Below the pieces are notes generated by a model that was given only the letters and a program-made list of their open reading frames with translations, was not told where the DNA came from and searched no databases. A DNA stretch of 64,000 bases from Astropecten irregularis (Eukaryota; Echinodermata; Asteroidea; Paxillosida; Astropectinidae), in the NCBI GenBank assembly GCA_963971285.1, contig OZ020246.1, positions 24,278,494 to 24,342,493 on the forward strand. The letters are read 5' to 3'. Below are positions 43,127-54,556 of the stretch, in pieces. The stretch's first letter is position 1; every line of letters starts with the position of its first letter. A program made the translations under genes and the position numbers.

Positions 43127-43784
43127 CTCTAGGAATTCCCAGCTCAAAATTTCAGTCCGTGGGCTGATTTAGTAGAGACCGAAATTTGCACGAAATCACT
43201 TACCTGTCTTACCAAGCATAATTGACATGCAAACTGGATTCCAGATGATTTTGTAGCTAAATGTGTCCTGCTAAAAAGATCTGCTATAACCTGAAGCCGA
43301 CCCCAGATCGACATAATAGTAGGCCTACCCCGAACGGGACCAAGTTGCTAACCCTTCTAAGATAATGATGGTTACTCCATCAACGGAGATCATTGTCTGT
43401 AAGTTCAGACACATTAATGTTTACCCCACGGGATGCAACATCAGTCGTCGGGGTCTTATATCCCTCGTGAATTTCACAACCCTAGTTCTCACCCCGAGAC
43501 CGGAGTCGTCTAGAAAATGATTTTTTTTCTTCTACATTTTCTCTTTCAGCTGAACAATTTTACCACATTTTTTCTTTTTTTTCAAAAACAAACTTCATCC
43601 CCTAGTGAGTCTGCCATCAGTCAATGCAATCATGATTCACATCGAAAAGACTTCGTCCTATTTTTATCTTTCAATGGACCTTTAGTTATTTGGTCCTGTG
43701 AGGACGCTGTATAAACGGAGGCCATCTTTGGGTACAACTTCAAGCCAGAAGAAAAAAGTGATTCTAAAGAAGTAAACTGCCTTC

Positions 43785-44250
43785 TTAAAAGTAATATCAT
43801 ACTTTGGTTTTATCAAAGAAATGCAGATTCATGGGCAAAAATATCAAGACAGATACAGGAACAGTCATCTGTGAAAATTTCAGTCCCATACGATGCCCAC
43901 TTTTTGAGAAAACAGTGAAAAACGTCCACAGTATTTCTTAAGTCTTTTCTCGTTTATTTTTGATCCTAAGTTATACGTTTTGGTTTCTTACCAAAGTATG
44001 ATACTACTACAGGATTGGTAACATACCCAAACAGAAATGTTCACAGATTTACGTAGGCCTATAACTTTCAGGATATGAAGATGGTGCTGATAGAAACATA
44101 CCGTTACAATATTGCAGGTTCAAATGCTGTATTTATCCAGAAATTAGTAAAACAACGACCGATAACCGTTTCATCTCGGGGTGAGATAAAAACGTCTGTG
44201 AATAGATTTGAAAATACCGTGAGCGTTTTTCACTGTTTTGTACAGTTTCC
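43785..44250. mobile_element. TTAA-family MITEs, rearranged pair
   Basis: 43785-44010 is a shortened subfamily 1 copy (TTAAAAGTAATATCATACTTT to CCAAAGTATGATACTAC). It runs straight into a second partial copy starting at 44011 (ACCCAAACAGAAATGTTCAC, AAGATGGTGCTGATAGAAAC, TTTCATCTCGGGGTGAGAT). Likely one copy nested in or fused to another. Confidence 0.6.
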
Positions 44251-44480
44251 GGTGATGACATGAGCTGAACATTTTACAGATTTGTTTTTTATTCAATGAC
44301 AAATCAAATTATGAACAGTCTGCAGCTGTTCTGTCACCTTTACCAATCCTGCAGTATGTCTTTGATCTAAAATCTCTATTTAGTGGAACTATAATGTAGG
44401 CCTAACCTTTGGCAACAAACGGCGGAAATCACGACGCATGAAAAATTTCCATTCCATGCTAGGCGCCATGGCAGAGCCCT

Positions 44481-44740
44481 GGGGCCAATTTCACTGATGG
44501 CCCTGCTCAGCACAAACATTAATGCTAACCATGAAACCATTTACCAACCAAATTTCCATGTGTTTTGTATCATTTGTCATTGTTCTTTGGCTGTTGTCCG
44601 CTGACCATGAATATCAAATTGAATTTTTAATGGTGGTTTGTTTTATTAAGCAAGATATTTTGTGCTTAGCATTTTTTTATGTGCTTTTAAGAACAGAAAA
44701 AAATGCTAAGCACAAAAACAGCTCCATGAAAATGGCCCCT
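44481..44740. mobile_element. Foldback element, family B copy
   Basis: GGGGCCAATTTCACTGATGG / GCTCAGCACAAACATTAATG on the left; AGCACAAAAACAGCTCCATGA / AAATGGCCCCT on the right. The interior ATGAATATCAAATTGAATT is conserved. Confidence 0.72.
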
Positions 44741-45590
44741 GGGCCGACCCCCTTTTTCTTCACTTATGATTCCCAGGACAGCCCTTTAGGGACACGACGT
44801 TTGACCCAAGCAGGGAAAAAGAACCCAGTACACCAATACCAAACTTCCAGTTGTCCAAATGAATTCCCCCTCCCGAATTGATTAATTAAAAAACCTGCTG
44901 GCGTTTCCATGACAACATGATAAAAAGCACCATTTAGAAAACAAATGTGGTCGCCGTATTACGAGGTATATGGAAATCCTCGGAGAATTTGGGGAGAGCA
45001 ATTTCCTGTTGCTGTGATGGAAACGTCTGACTTTCATTTAGTTTTAATCTCGGAAGACATAAATTTCAACTTCAGACGAGGTCACGACGCTGACCTATAT
45101 TTGTTTGTACTATACAGGGGGTGGGTGGTGGACCAGCGAAGACCACCGGGTACCTGGCGTCTCAAAAAAGGGAGAGTGAAAACACCAGCTACACACATGG
45201 ATGTTTATGGCCCCTATGGGCCACGGTACCTCGAGGTTAAGATCGTGTTTTTGTGTTTGCAAGGCGCTCGGCAAGGAAAGATTTAAAGGGACCTTGTCAT
45301 TTTTTCTTTCTCTTACGAAGAATGGAATCCTGGTCATAATTGAGGCTCCATTGACCGACCTCCAAACGATCATGGCGTGCATGGTGCCCCCAGCTCAGAT
45401 TATTTAATTAAGGGGGTCGTTATAATTGTTTTAGAGGGATTTGGAATCAAGGATAATGAGGGGCGGGGTCGGATTAGAACACACGATGATAGGAATCGCG
45501 TTATTCCCAATACCCGCTCCTTGAAGCTGTCTTCATCACGAAGTTTCCACAATTCATGAGTCTTGCATGTGCTAACTTGGCTTTCGTTCT

Positions 45591-45692
45591 TGAAAAGTGA
45601 ACAGAGGAAAATTGGCTGGAGCGGGATTCGAACCAACGATCACCGGAACACCGCACCGGCGCGGCGCTCTTACCAACTGAGCTACCCAACCA
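45591..45692 (-). mobile_element. tRNA-like element, variant of the SINE head
   Basis: On the minus strand, GGTAGCTCAGTTGGTAAGAG (A-box) and GGTTCGAATCC (B-box) follow tRNA spacing and end in the shared arm GCTCCAGCCAATTTTCCTC. The anticodon region (CGCGCCGGTGCGG) differs from the other copies, so this is a separate subfamily. Confidence 0.65.
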
Positions 45693-45739
45693 TATTGGCT
45701 TTCGTTCTGTTACAGCCGAGGACTACAGCAGTAAACCTT

Positions 45740-45852
45740 GGCCTGTTTGTTTCGCCGTGGATGCATATCGCAGGCAGACTCGCTAAAATGTGATCCAGAG
45801 CAGCTTTTGCGCGCTGGATCACTGATCGCATGCCTGAAATAAAAAAGGCCCT
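45740..45852. mobile_element. Foldback element, family G copy 3
   Basis: GGCCTGTTTGTTTCGCCGTGG on the left; GGATCACTGATCGCATGCCTG and AAATAAAAAAGGCCC on the right. More diverged than the other two copies. Confidence 0.55.
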
Positions 45853-45899
45853 TACTTTGGGAAATAAACTAGCCCCTCTTGCCGTTTGTAAGCTCATTC

Positions 45900-46271
45900 T
45901 TAACGGTATAATACACAATTGGTAAAGGTCGCAGAGAACAGCACTCATACTTTGTTTGATCAAACATGTACATGAAATAATAAACCTGTGAAAATGTTCA
46001 GCTCAATCGGACATCTGAGTCACGAGAAAATAGCCAGAAACCCGTCTCAACATTTCTTATAAAACATAAAGAATGGTTTTGATCTTACCCCGAGATCAAA
46101 ACTGTTTTCGGTCTTTGTTTTACTAATTTCTGGATAAATACTCCATTTCAGGCAGAAATATTTCCACGGTATGTTTCTCCTACCACCATCTTCATACCCT
46201 GAAAGTTATACGTCAATCTGTGAACATTTCTGTTTGGATAATGTTACCAATGCTGATCCTGTACTGTACCA
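45900..46271. mobile_element. TTAA-family MITE, subfamily 2, copy 2
   Basis: TTAACGGTATAATACACAATT on the left; TGATCCTGTACTGTACC on the right. Interior GAATGGTTTTGATCTTACCC and TCTTCATACCCTGAAAGTTA as in 37038-37401. Confidence 0.65.
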
Positions 46272-46472
46272 ATCTCTTTATGTGCAGGTCATTGTCACTT
46301 TATTAACAGTGCAAAAAGCTACGTGTGATTTGTCAATACTGAGCTTCACGTATCAAGAAATGTTCGGATTTATGACAAGACGGGGGAAACCGAGGTTGCC
46401 TTGGAGGGTTGGGGGTAGGGAGACGATGTTCTCAAGGCGACGGTAATAACAGAGCACCACAGAGAGGCACTT

Positions 46473-46593
46473 GGGGCCTGTTTGTTTAATGCAAAGGATC
46501 ACGGATTCTGCTGATCCGGATCCCATTTGAGTGTACCCTGCATAGGACATGGATCCCTAAATCTGGGATCCTTTGCCTGAAACAAACAGGCCC
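46473..46593. mobile_element. Foldback element, family G copy 2
   Basis: GGGGCCTGTTTGTTTAATGC with AAAGGATCACGGAT is inverted to ATCTGGGATCCTTTGCCTG and AAACAAACAGGCCC. The centre GATCCGGATCCC is identical to copy 1. Confidence 0.78.
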
Positions 46594-47331
46594 TAGATGT
46601 CATGTGGACTGGAACTTGGAAGAGTACAAGGTAAAAGGCCGGATACGTTGCTTGGTTTTATAGGCCTACTTGTACGATGTGGCCATAAAACAACATTCAC
46701 ATTTTTCACACCACCAAACCAAAATTGTAAACACATTTTCTACCATCCCTCCCACCGCCCCTATTTCTACTCTTGACCCCGCCTCTTCTAGTTCTCCCTA
46801 AACATCTGATACTCCAACCGCAGCATTATTATTCCCAAGTTCTTGGAATAATGTCTATAATGGTAAATGATATGACAATGTGCAACCACAACCGCATCAG
46901 CTGGTTGCGCTTGGTACATTATACATCATACTTGTATAATATACCGCTTTGAGCTACAGCATGTATAGCCTCATACGCCTTATGCAACCCCCGTCCTCGG
47001 TAAAAATACAGATCGATAATGTGAATAAATTATGCAAATATTCATAATTATGTAGGCCCATGAGCTATAATACAGTTTTCCGGTTGTGCAATAATGACTG
47101 GAGCCAAGGCCATTCCAGCAGTAGGCCTATTTAATGTGGAATTAATAACCGGATCTGAATAACCCTTGTATAAGGTCAAATAATAATACCAGTTTCTCGT
47201 CCATTTTGCATGAAACATTACGGAATTCTGCCAGTAGTTCTCCTCTTGTTCGTGATTTTAAATAATATTATTAATGCTCCCTTTTGCAATCGCTATTGGG
47301 AAACAAAACCAGAGAAAGATGGCCGTTTTGG

Positions 47332-47698
47332 TTAAAGGTAGTATCATACTTGGGTGGCATACCGAAGCAGAAATCGTCATTGATTTACCTATAACTTACA
47401 GGGTATAAAGTTGGTGATGGTAGAAACATACTTTTAAAATATTTCTGTCTGAAATGTTGTATTTATCCAGGAAGGAGTTAAACTAGTAAGCAGTAACCAA
47501 AATTATTTTTGATCTTTTAAAGATCAAAAATAAAAGAGAAAAGACTTAATGTAGTGGCCATTTCCACTGTTTTCTCAAAAAGTGGGCACCGTATGGGACT
47601 GGAAATTTCACAGATGACTGTGACTGCATCTTCCTTGATATATTTGCCCATGAATCTATATTTCTTTGACAAAAAACCAAAGTATGATATTACCTTAA
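47332..47698. mobile_element. TTAA-family MITE, subfamily 1, copy
   Basis: TTAAAGGTAGTATCATACTTG ... CCAAAGTATGATATTACCTTAA. The central palindrome is TTTTTGATCTTTTAAAGATC. Full length. Confidence 0.8.
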
Positions 47699-48205
47699 AA
47701 AAAAGAAGGAGAAAGAATTTGCCGTTTTGAATTCACAATCTTGAAAAAAGTGCTGGAAATTTCAAAAAAGGTTCGACGAGAAACTATTATCTTTTTTTTA
47801 ATGCATGGGGGAGGATTCTACGGTCATTGGCAATACACAGTTGCTATACATGTACACAGTACAATGCATATTGCGGGTTCACTGCATATTTTGTGTCATC
47901 ATGGTATTGTATAAAAGTGGCACACACCCACTTAGTACACAGTGCTTATCATTGCACAACAACATGAAATTTAGTCTCCGTCGTTCCGCTAGTCGGTTAC
48001 ACAAGTTTGATAAACCGCTTAAGCACAAAATAATTGCTTAGCATGAAATGCCTTTCTTCATAGGAAATGAGGATTCCCTGCCAAATTTCCCTGCGATATT
48101 TTATTGATGTGGACTTGTTTTCTCCTGTTTGCTTAGCGTAAATTCACACAAGGTTTTAACTATAGCAATTTGATTTCATTAAGCAAGGTTTTTTGTGCTT
48201 AAGTA

Positions 48206-48441
48206 GGGGCCAATAGAGCTGTCTATGCACCGAAATTTGCTTAAGCACCAACAGATTTGGTAGATAAAATCAGTATGCCATCCAAAACTCCTTGTGAATG
48301 TTATGCTTAAGAAACAATGGCCGAATACAAGTCAAAAGCAGTAAACATCACATGAAATTTTGGTTGGTACTCCTTTGATCAAGGAAGACTTTTCATGCTT
48401 AAGCATTTTTTGTGCTTAAGCAGCTTTATGAAATTTGCCCC
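48206..48441. mobile_element. Foldback element, family B (CTTAAGCACCAA type)
   Basis: GGGGCCAATAGAGCTGTC / TTGCTTAAGCACC on the left; GCTTAAGCAGCTTTATGAAA / TTTGCCCC on the right. The interior is nearly the same as 24790-25029. A partial second copy (48014-48200) abuts on the left. Confidence 0.72.
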
Positions 48442-50458
48442 AGATCTCTTTAGCCGCTGTCCTTGGTTTGTCGAGAACGGATAAATGCCGGTCGTTATTG
48501 GCCCTTAATCATACATCAGTAAGCTTCATTAATTTTCAGTAACTGTAGACTTGAATACATCGTTATTGTTTCCTCTCAGTCAATAATGAGGAATTCCTTG
48601 CATGCTCGCACACAATTACAGTTCAGAAGTCGAGGAGGGTTGCTATAAAATGACTCAATTATTCTCTTCTCGGTGAGATTCCATAAAAAGTGCAATCTGA
48701 TAAATCACGGCGACTTGGTCTCTGGGACTCACAGTTTATGAGTTCGGGAAATTGTCTTTTCAAGTGGCCTGAGACGTCAGTGAATGATTTTCTCTCCTTT
48801 ACTTTCTGAATACTATTCTTCTTTTCCTCCCTTCAGTCGGAAACATCTTATGACTAAATTGAAAAGAACTCTGGTTTAGAACTACATACGCACGTGCTTA
48901 AAGTCCTCCAATTGTATCCATTCTAACATGACAATGAGACCAAAATCATGGATGAAGTGGCCGTGAAATCGGCAAATGATCCCCGGGTTAAATTGGTTCC
49001 AGAGCCGGCTCCTTCGTTCTCCGTGGCCCGGAGGTCCAGGGGATGTGAGCTTCGTGTTCGAGTACCCGTTTTTTTTGTAACGGAACAGTGATTGTGTGAA
49101 GTATAATACAGATGGAATGACCACTTAACCTATATTAAATGGGGCTGGGATATAGAATTGGTAATCGCCGAAAAGGGATTTTCAGTTTTTGATATAATGT
49201 AGGCTTTCACGGTTAATTATTTTTCTGCCAAATGCTATCATAGACTATATTGTGTAGGCTTACTGCATGTAGTTGTATAGGCCTATCGTATTTTGTTCAG
49301 AATTCTCTCTTTTTTTCTCCTAATATTATATTCTATACAGAAATTAATAATAATAAAATGCAATGATTTAGGCCTACATCAAGTTTATTGTTATTAGTTC
49401 ATTTTCAGTATAGGCCTTGTCAAACTTAACTCAAAATAATTTTGATGCAGTGCAGGCCACTCATCTCAACTTGACTCGGCCAAATTTGTGTCAAACTAAT
49501 TCAGATAATTATGCAGACTCAAATTGTCTGTGCAATAATAATAATATGAATTTTTTTCCCAATCTGTAACGGTTGCATAAGGCCTTTTCACACGCGAGTT
49601 TTTCTCATGCTTGAGAAATCTTACAAAAATGCCATCATGTGAAAGGACACCAATGCTTGAGAGTGACTTACGTTCCTGGTGAATCCTTGAGAAATTTCTC
49701 AAGCATAAGAAAATCTCGCAAACATTTTTTTTAGCAGCGTGTGAAAATTCAAACAATAAGATATAGAACGAAAGCTGAAATTTGGGCGGGACCAGTTGTA
49801 CCTCCAACTGAATTATTTAATAATAGAAGTTGTTATATGACGTTTTTACGAAACTCATTGATCGGTTACATATAGCCTAGGCCTACATTCCGAGTGCTGT
49901 TTCATGAAAACTAGCATCGCCTATTGTATAAGCCACTGTTAAATCCCAACTGAATTACTGAACAAACTAACCAGAGATTTAACTTGGCATGATCTGTATA
50001 TCCTAAATTCAATCATTATATCCCTGCCCAAACATTGATATTGATCAAAGGTTGTCGTTTGACAGTATTTGCACGATAGGCGTGCGTGTCCCTTTAAAAT
50101 CAATCCGCCTGGATAACGACAGTGAACGCGGTGAGTCAAACTTGTTGAATGGATTGCTAAAAGGGAATCACAAAAGGGTTTTATGCAAGTGTCGATTGCC
50201 TAACCTGTTGAAATAGGTGATATTTAAAGGGGCTCCCTCTGCTAGAATGAGTGCTGCATTCAGCTCTATGCAAGAACGGAGACATCTCGCCTTCACAATG
50301 ATAAAAACATGACAAATGACATTGTATGCAAATGAATGTGTTTTTTCTTAGACCTTTGATATTTTCAATTTTCTAGAAATTTCTTATCAATGTTTAACCT
50401 TCAGCATATTACGTCATGGGCAGGTCCAGTGTTTTATTTTTCTCGCATGGAGACCGAT

Positions 50459-50778
50459 TTAAAGGTACACGGTACATGTACTGTCATACTTTGGTAGGCC
50501 ATACAGTTGATAGAACAGCTGCGGTCTGTTCATAATTTAATTTGTCATGGAATAAAAACAAACCTGTGAAAAAGCACAATTGCTAGGTTTTGATCTCGGA
50601 TATCATAACTGCTTTCGGTATTTTGTTTTACTCATTTCTGAAAACAAACACAGCATTTCAAGCAAAACAATTTCCACGGTATGTTTGTACCAGGTCTATC
50701 TTTATACCCTGTAAAAAGTTATAGGTAAATCTGTGAACATGTTTGTTTTGGTTTCCTACCAAATTATGATACCTTTAA
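50459..50778. mobile_element. TTAA-family MITE copy upstream of Maf
   Basis: TTAAAGGTACACGGTACATG...CATACTTTGGTAGG on the left; CCTACCAAATTATGATACCTTTAA on the right. It ends about 330 bp before the Maf promoter elements. Confidence 0.72.
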
Positions 50779-51104
50779 ACTAGTACTTTATCGATATGAA
50801 TACAAATATTGCCAAATATTTATTTTTAGGGGTTTAGGCCGGGTCTGAAGTTCCCAATGTCAATGGTAATGCCTGTTTACTCCATACTTTCAGCTGACTA
50901 ACGAGTACAATGCACAAACTACAATATGTCTATTGTATTTATGCAAAGTCGTTACATGTATTTAAAAAAAAAACACTGCTCACCTTTGATCAATACAACA
51001 ACAGCGCGCACGTGGTTAACGAGTGATAAAATTTCGTATTTTGTATAACACAGTATGTAATATCATGCACGTGCGTGTCACTCGCTGAACGAAGGTCACC
51101 GATG

Positions 51105-51180
51105 ATTGGCTAAAAGTGATGTAATGATACCGATATGGAAGCTGGCCGTGACGTCACTGAATCGGTGACGGGGTATATAT
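51105..51180 (+). promoter_or_regulatory. Core promoter of the Maf gene (CCAAT, CRE, TATA)
   Basis: ATTGG (inverted CCAAT) at 51105-51109, a perfect CRE TGACGTCA at 51149-51156 and GTATATAT (TATA) at 51173-51180 lie in the expected order. They precede a GC-rich leader. Transcription would start near 51205-51210, giving about 450 nt of 5'UTR. Element spacing is classical; function is inferred. Confidence 0.72.
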
Positions 51181-51204
51181 CTGGAGTGCAGCGGTAGCGG
51201 CGGC

Positions 51205-51654
51205 TGTTGTTTGCCGTGAATTACAATCACGACTCCCCGGGATCCTCCACACCTCACGGCGGTTTGTCTGGTGAGCCGTCGCAAGGTCCTTTCCCTGGGG
51301 AATTGAGGTTGCCGTCTCAAATTTCTCTCCGGGGTTGTCCCAACTTCACCCTGGTGCGCTTTTCATCAACGCACGACCGACCAGACCGAGAAGAGCGCAT
51401 AAACAGACGGGGTGGAGTGAGGGATCGGAGAGAGAGGAGTGAGACTGGAGCGCAAACTAACCAAGTCATTTATTTGACAGACGAGACGGGGCAGCCGTCA
51501 TTTCGGCACAGCACGCTGACCTCGCTTGGGTCACGACGACTAGGCCCGCACTACCCCGGTACTAGCTCGGCGTGAGTTGGTTACACTGTGTGTGTGACGA
51601 CGGACCAGATCGGAAACCACCTGGCTCGCCCTCCCATCACACGGTGTCCAGGCG
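51205..51654 (+). other. Maf 5' leader without any ATG
   Basis: In about 450 nt between the predicted start site and the Maf ATG I find no upstream ATG. The segment is GC-rich and one non-Maf frame is open for some 120 codons (51207-51575), but only from non-ATG codons and in a different frame from Maf. Confidence 0.6.
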
Positions 51655-52668
51655 ATGGCAAGTGCCGCTCAGCCGCCCAGCTGTGACTTGAATACGGTGG
51701 CAGATCTAGCCATGGAATACATCCAAGATTTCGACCTGCTGCCGCTAGCTCTTGAACATGTCGAGGTGAAGCGCGAGGAACAGGCCAACTCGCTGGGAAC
51801 TTCCTGCCTGCTGCAGGGTCACGTCGCCGGTACCGCTACCCCAACCGGCGGCGGCGGTGGTACGACTACCGTGGCAAAGCGTCGATGCTCCCCGCCAACC
51901 AGCCTGCCCAACCTCGGCACGGGATCCCTGACTCCGCTAGTTGAGTCCCCGTGCGTTGACGTGCCCCATTCACCGGACGATCTGGCCCTCATACCCAGCC
52001 CGGTTGACATGGAGTACAAACCCAGCCTCGACGAGCTGTACTGGATGTCCAGCATCCAGTCCCTAACCACCATCAACAACTTGCAGTTGATGTCTCCAGT
52101 CTACAGCGACACGGGTGAGATGTCCACGACAATCTGCCCTTCCGACCTCGACTATGACAAATATTCGGACTGTTCTGGAACGCAGCCGCGCGATGAAGAG
52201 GATGATGATGATGATGACGAAGATGAAGATGAAGATGAAGATAGTGGCTCATCATCCGCGGCCGATTCAGACAGTACCGACCCAGGCGCACCCGCCGTGA
52301 CCAAGCCGACTAAAGACATATTTACCTTGTACCGCGACGAGGAGTTGGTTCGTCTGACCGTCAGAGAACTCAACCGCCAGCTTCGCGGCTACAAGAAGGA
52401 AGACGTAGTAAAACTCAAACAGAAGCGAAGAACACTCAAGAATCGTGGCTACGCCCAGTGCTGCCGCACTAAGCGTCTCAAACAGCGTCTAGACCTCGAA
52501 CACAGCCAGCTTTTTCTTCACACGGAGGTAAACCGTCTCAAGAAGGAGCTGGAGAGAGTTCAGCACGAACGAGATAAGTATCGCAAAGAACTCGAACTTA
52601 TCAAGAATGCTCGAATGAGAACAGGCAGCCTGCCGAGTAGCCCCGAGTCACCCGAGTACTACATGTAA
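51655..52668 (+). CDS. MAF-like: Large Maf bZIP transcription factor (intronless)
   Basis: 337 residues in one uninterrupted exon, as in vertebrate large Maf genes. The ATG has a strong context (GGCGATGG). The N-terminal activation domain has [11 protein letters not shown] (18-28), a VKREE sumoylation-type site (K39) and DELYWM (126-131), all hallmarks of MafA/MafB/c-Maf; small Mafs lack them. Ser/Thr-Pro sites lie between. A 17-residue all-acidic run (180-196) and a Ser/Asp stretch follow. The C-terminus has the extended homology region ([16 protein letters not shown]), the basic region [17 protein letters not shown] (258-274), a leucine zipper to about 310, and the large-Maf-like end [10 protein letters not shown]. 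It should bind MARE sites as a dimer and regulate transcription in the nucleus. Cys269 replaces the Ser/Ala/Asn usual in the basic region. I cannot say which vertebrate paralogue is closest, and a single pre-duplication gene is expected. Confidence 0.96.
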   Translation: MASAAQPPSCDLNTVADLAMEYIQDFDLLPLALEHVEVKREEQANSLGTSCLLQGHVAGTATPTGGGGGTTTVAKRRCSPPTSLPNLGTGSLTPLVESPCVDVPHSPDDLALIPSPVDMEYKPSLDELYWMSSIQSLTTINNLQLMSPVYSDTGEMSTTICPSDLDYDKYSDCSGTQPRDEEDDDDDDEDEDEDEDSGSSSAADSDSTDPGAPAVTKPTKDIFTLYRDEELVRLTVRELNRQLRGYKKEDVVKLKQKRRTLKNRGYAQCCRTKRLKQRLDLEHSQLFLHTEVNRLKKELERVQHERDKYRKELELIKNARMRTGSLPSSPESPEYYM

Positions 52669-54556
52669 ACTTTTGACACCGCCACCTCTGCAGCTAAAAA
52701 TACAAAGCAGCTTTTTTTTTAAGTCTTGGCCAAGTTCCAGTCAAGTCCTCAGTACTAAAATGGAAACACGTGGGACTCTGCGAACTTTCCCGACCGGACT
52801 GAGAGTTCATCTGAAACCTGAGGTAAAATAGTTCACTCCATGTTTCAATTTACTGGTATAAATGATTTCTTTTCGTAAGAGCTCACTTTAAGACGTCAAC
52901 CTTAAACTAAGAGTAAGAGTCGCAATGATGGAATACTCACTAGTTCAGGGTTGTGTCAGTGTTTGAACAAGGATAGTCCAGGTTTTCTCAGATCTCAGTC
53001 CAATTTGTATTATATAAGCTGTTATTAACGTCAACAAGTTTGGTCAACATTGCGGACATATTATATATCTGCAAATGTTTGTGATACTTGCGTAAACAAC
53101 TATTACTATTTGTGTCGCTTGTAAAAAAAAAATACCACGGAAAAACACGAAACGATGTTTATATTCGCAAGTTTGGTTATTATCGCAAACTGCAGCGTAA
53201 TTTGTATGCAATGCTTGGCAAAATGTTTGCTTTTTATTAGCCTTTAAAAAAAAAAGATAAATCTTGCCGATTTTGTTATGTCGAAGAAAAAATTATATAT
53301 TTTTATATAGAATACCATGAGCCGAAACGCCCAGGTATTTTGCCAAGGTAACAGGAAAAAATGCCAATTATGTCAGTCGGAACAACGGGTAACTATGACA
53401 ACGAAACAAAAGTCGTATTTGTTTAACATCGCAATACGCTAAGAATAAGCAAGAGCAAAGAAGTTATACAGAAAACATAAAGCAAATAACAAAAAACAAC
53501 CAGAAAACTATATATTAAAAAAAAAACTTATACGCAGGTTAAATTCAACAAAAACGTTGTTATTTGATTTGTGTATAATGTGAAAAAAAAAGTGAAAAAT
53601 GATTTTAAAAAAAGACAAAAAAAAAAAACATCGGCCGGAGCATAGCTTGATGTTGAAATATTGTGGAGGTGTTTCAGCTCGGCAGGAGCTCCGGCTATCT
53701 ATGACGTCACATTTACGTCAGTGACAGACTACAAAACGGGTGGGCAAGAGTTTTGTGTAGCCCAGACCCGAAAGAAAGAAGTAAAGCAAAGAAATATTGT
53801 ACATTACACGTGCATGGTTTTCTATTCCTGAACGTATGTGGATGGACATTTTGCTAAAACAAAAATGTGTTGAGATTCAGACATTTTATGGGCGGGGCTC
53901 GAGTCAATCTTTTCTTTATATTAGAAGGAGGTAAATTGTTTGGTTGTTGTATTCACTATTGAAACACAACATGCTTTACGGTCTCAGTACTAATTAATAT
54001 AAGGTCGTATTGTAGTTAACAATATTGGCGGGAAAAGTTTTGTTTTAAATCTTCAAGATGGTCAGGGTATTTTGTGGCACACAAGCATCCCACATTCCTC
54101 ACTTGGTCGAGCCCCGCCCCTTTCAGAATCCGTCACTATAGTACTACCTACATTATCAGAACACAGCTTAGATTGACATAATATGTGTTATTGTAATGTA
54201 GCCGTGTGTTATGTGCCATATTTCAATGGAATCGGATATCAGACCAGGGACACTTGGGTCCATATGTTATTATGCCTGTCTTCTATAGTGTAAACATCAG
54301 TGTGTGATGTATGTACGTGTGTGTATACAGCTGAAAAGTTGCACCACACATGAGAAAGATTTCGGTTGATTTCAATGCGATGACTGTTGATTTTACTCTC
54401 CAAAATTGTCAAATAATGTAGTGTAAATAACAATGGCATATCGCATGTACACAACACGTCTGGAATGTCACTTGGAGATCAGGTACTTACTCTCCAAAGA
54501 AATATGATATTATACGATCCATGGAGACAATCTAATATGAATTTTCTTCACGCACT
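52669..54556 (+). other. Probable Maf 3'UTR and proximal downstream DNA
   Basis: AT-rich sequence with long A runs (for example 53130, 53240, 53517, 53585, 53615) and no MITE for 1.9 kb, unlike the surroundings. Long AU-rich 3'UTRs are usual in large Maf genes. A CRE-like TGACGTCA is at 53702-53709. I could not identify a convincing poly(A) signal. Confidence 0.45.

Larger units (their letters stand above)
38971..51104. other. Intergenic region between ZC3H3-like and Maf genes
   Basis: The first part should include the ZC3H3-like 3'UTR; I cannot fix its poly(A) site (an AATAAA lies at about 40600). The region holds the 10-bp-period array and members of families B, C, E and G plus SINE pieces. 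40960-42180, 46600-47330 and 48450-50450 show AT-rich sequence without recognisable genes. The open frame 44945-45286 is unsupported. Regulatory DNA for the Maf gene is expected here but is not recognisable by eye. Confidence 0.55.

Noticed and set aside
52073-52373. Minus-strand His- and Ser-rich frames opposite the Maf gene
   Set aside because: Antisense reading of the GAT/GAA acidic repeat and nearby coding sequence.
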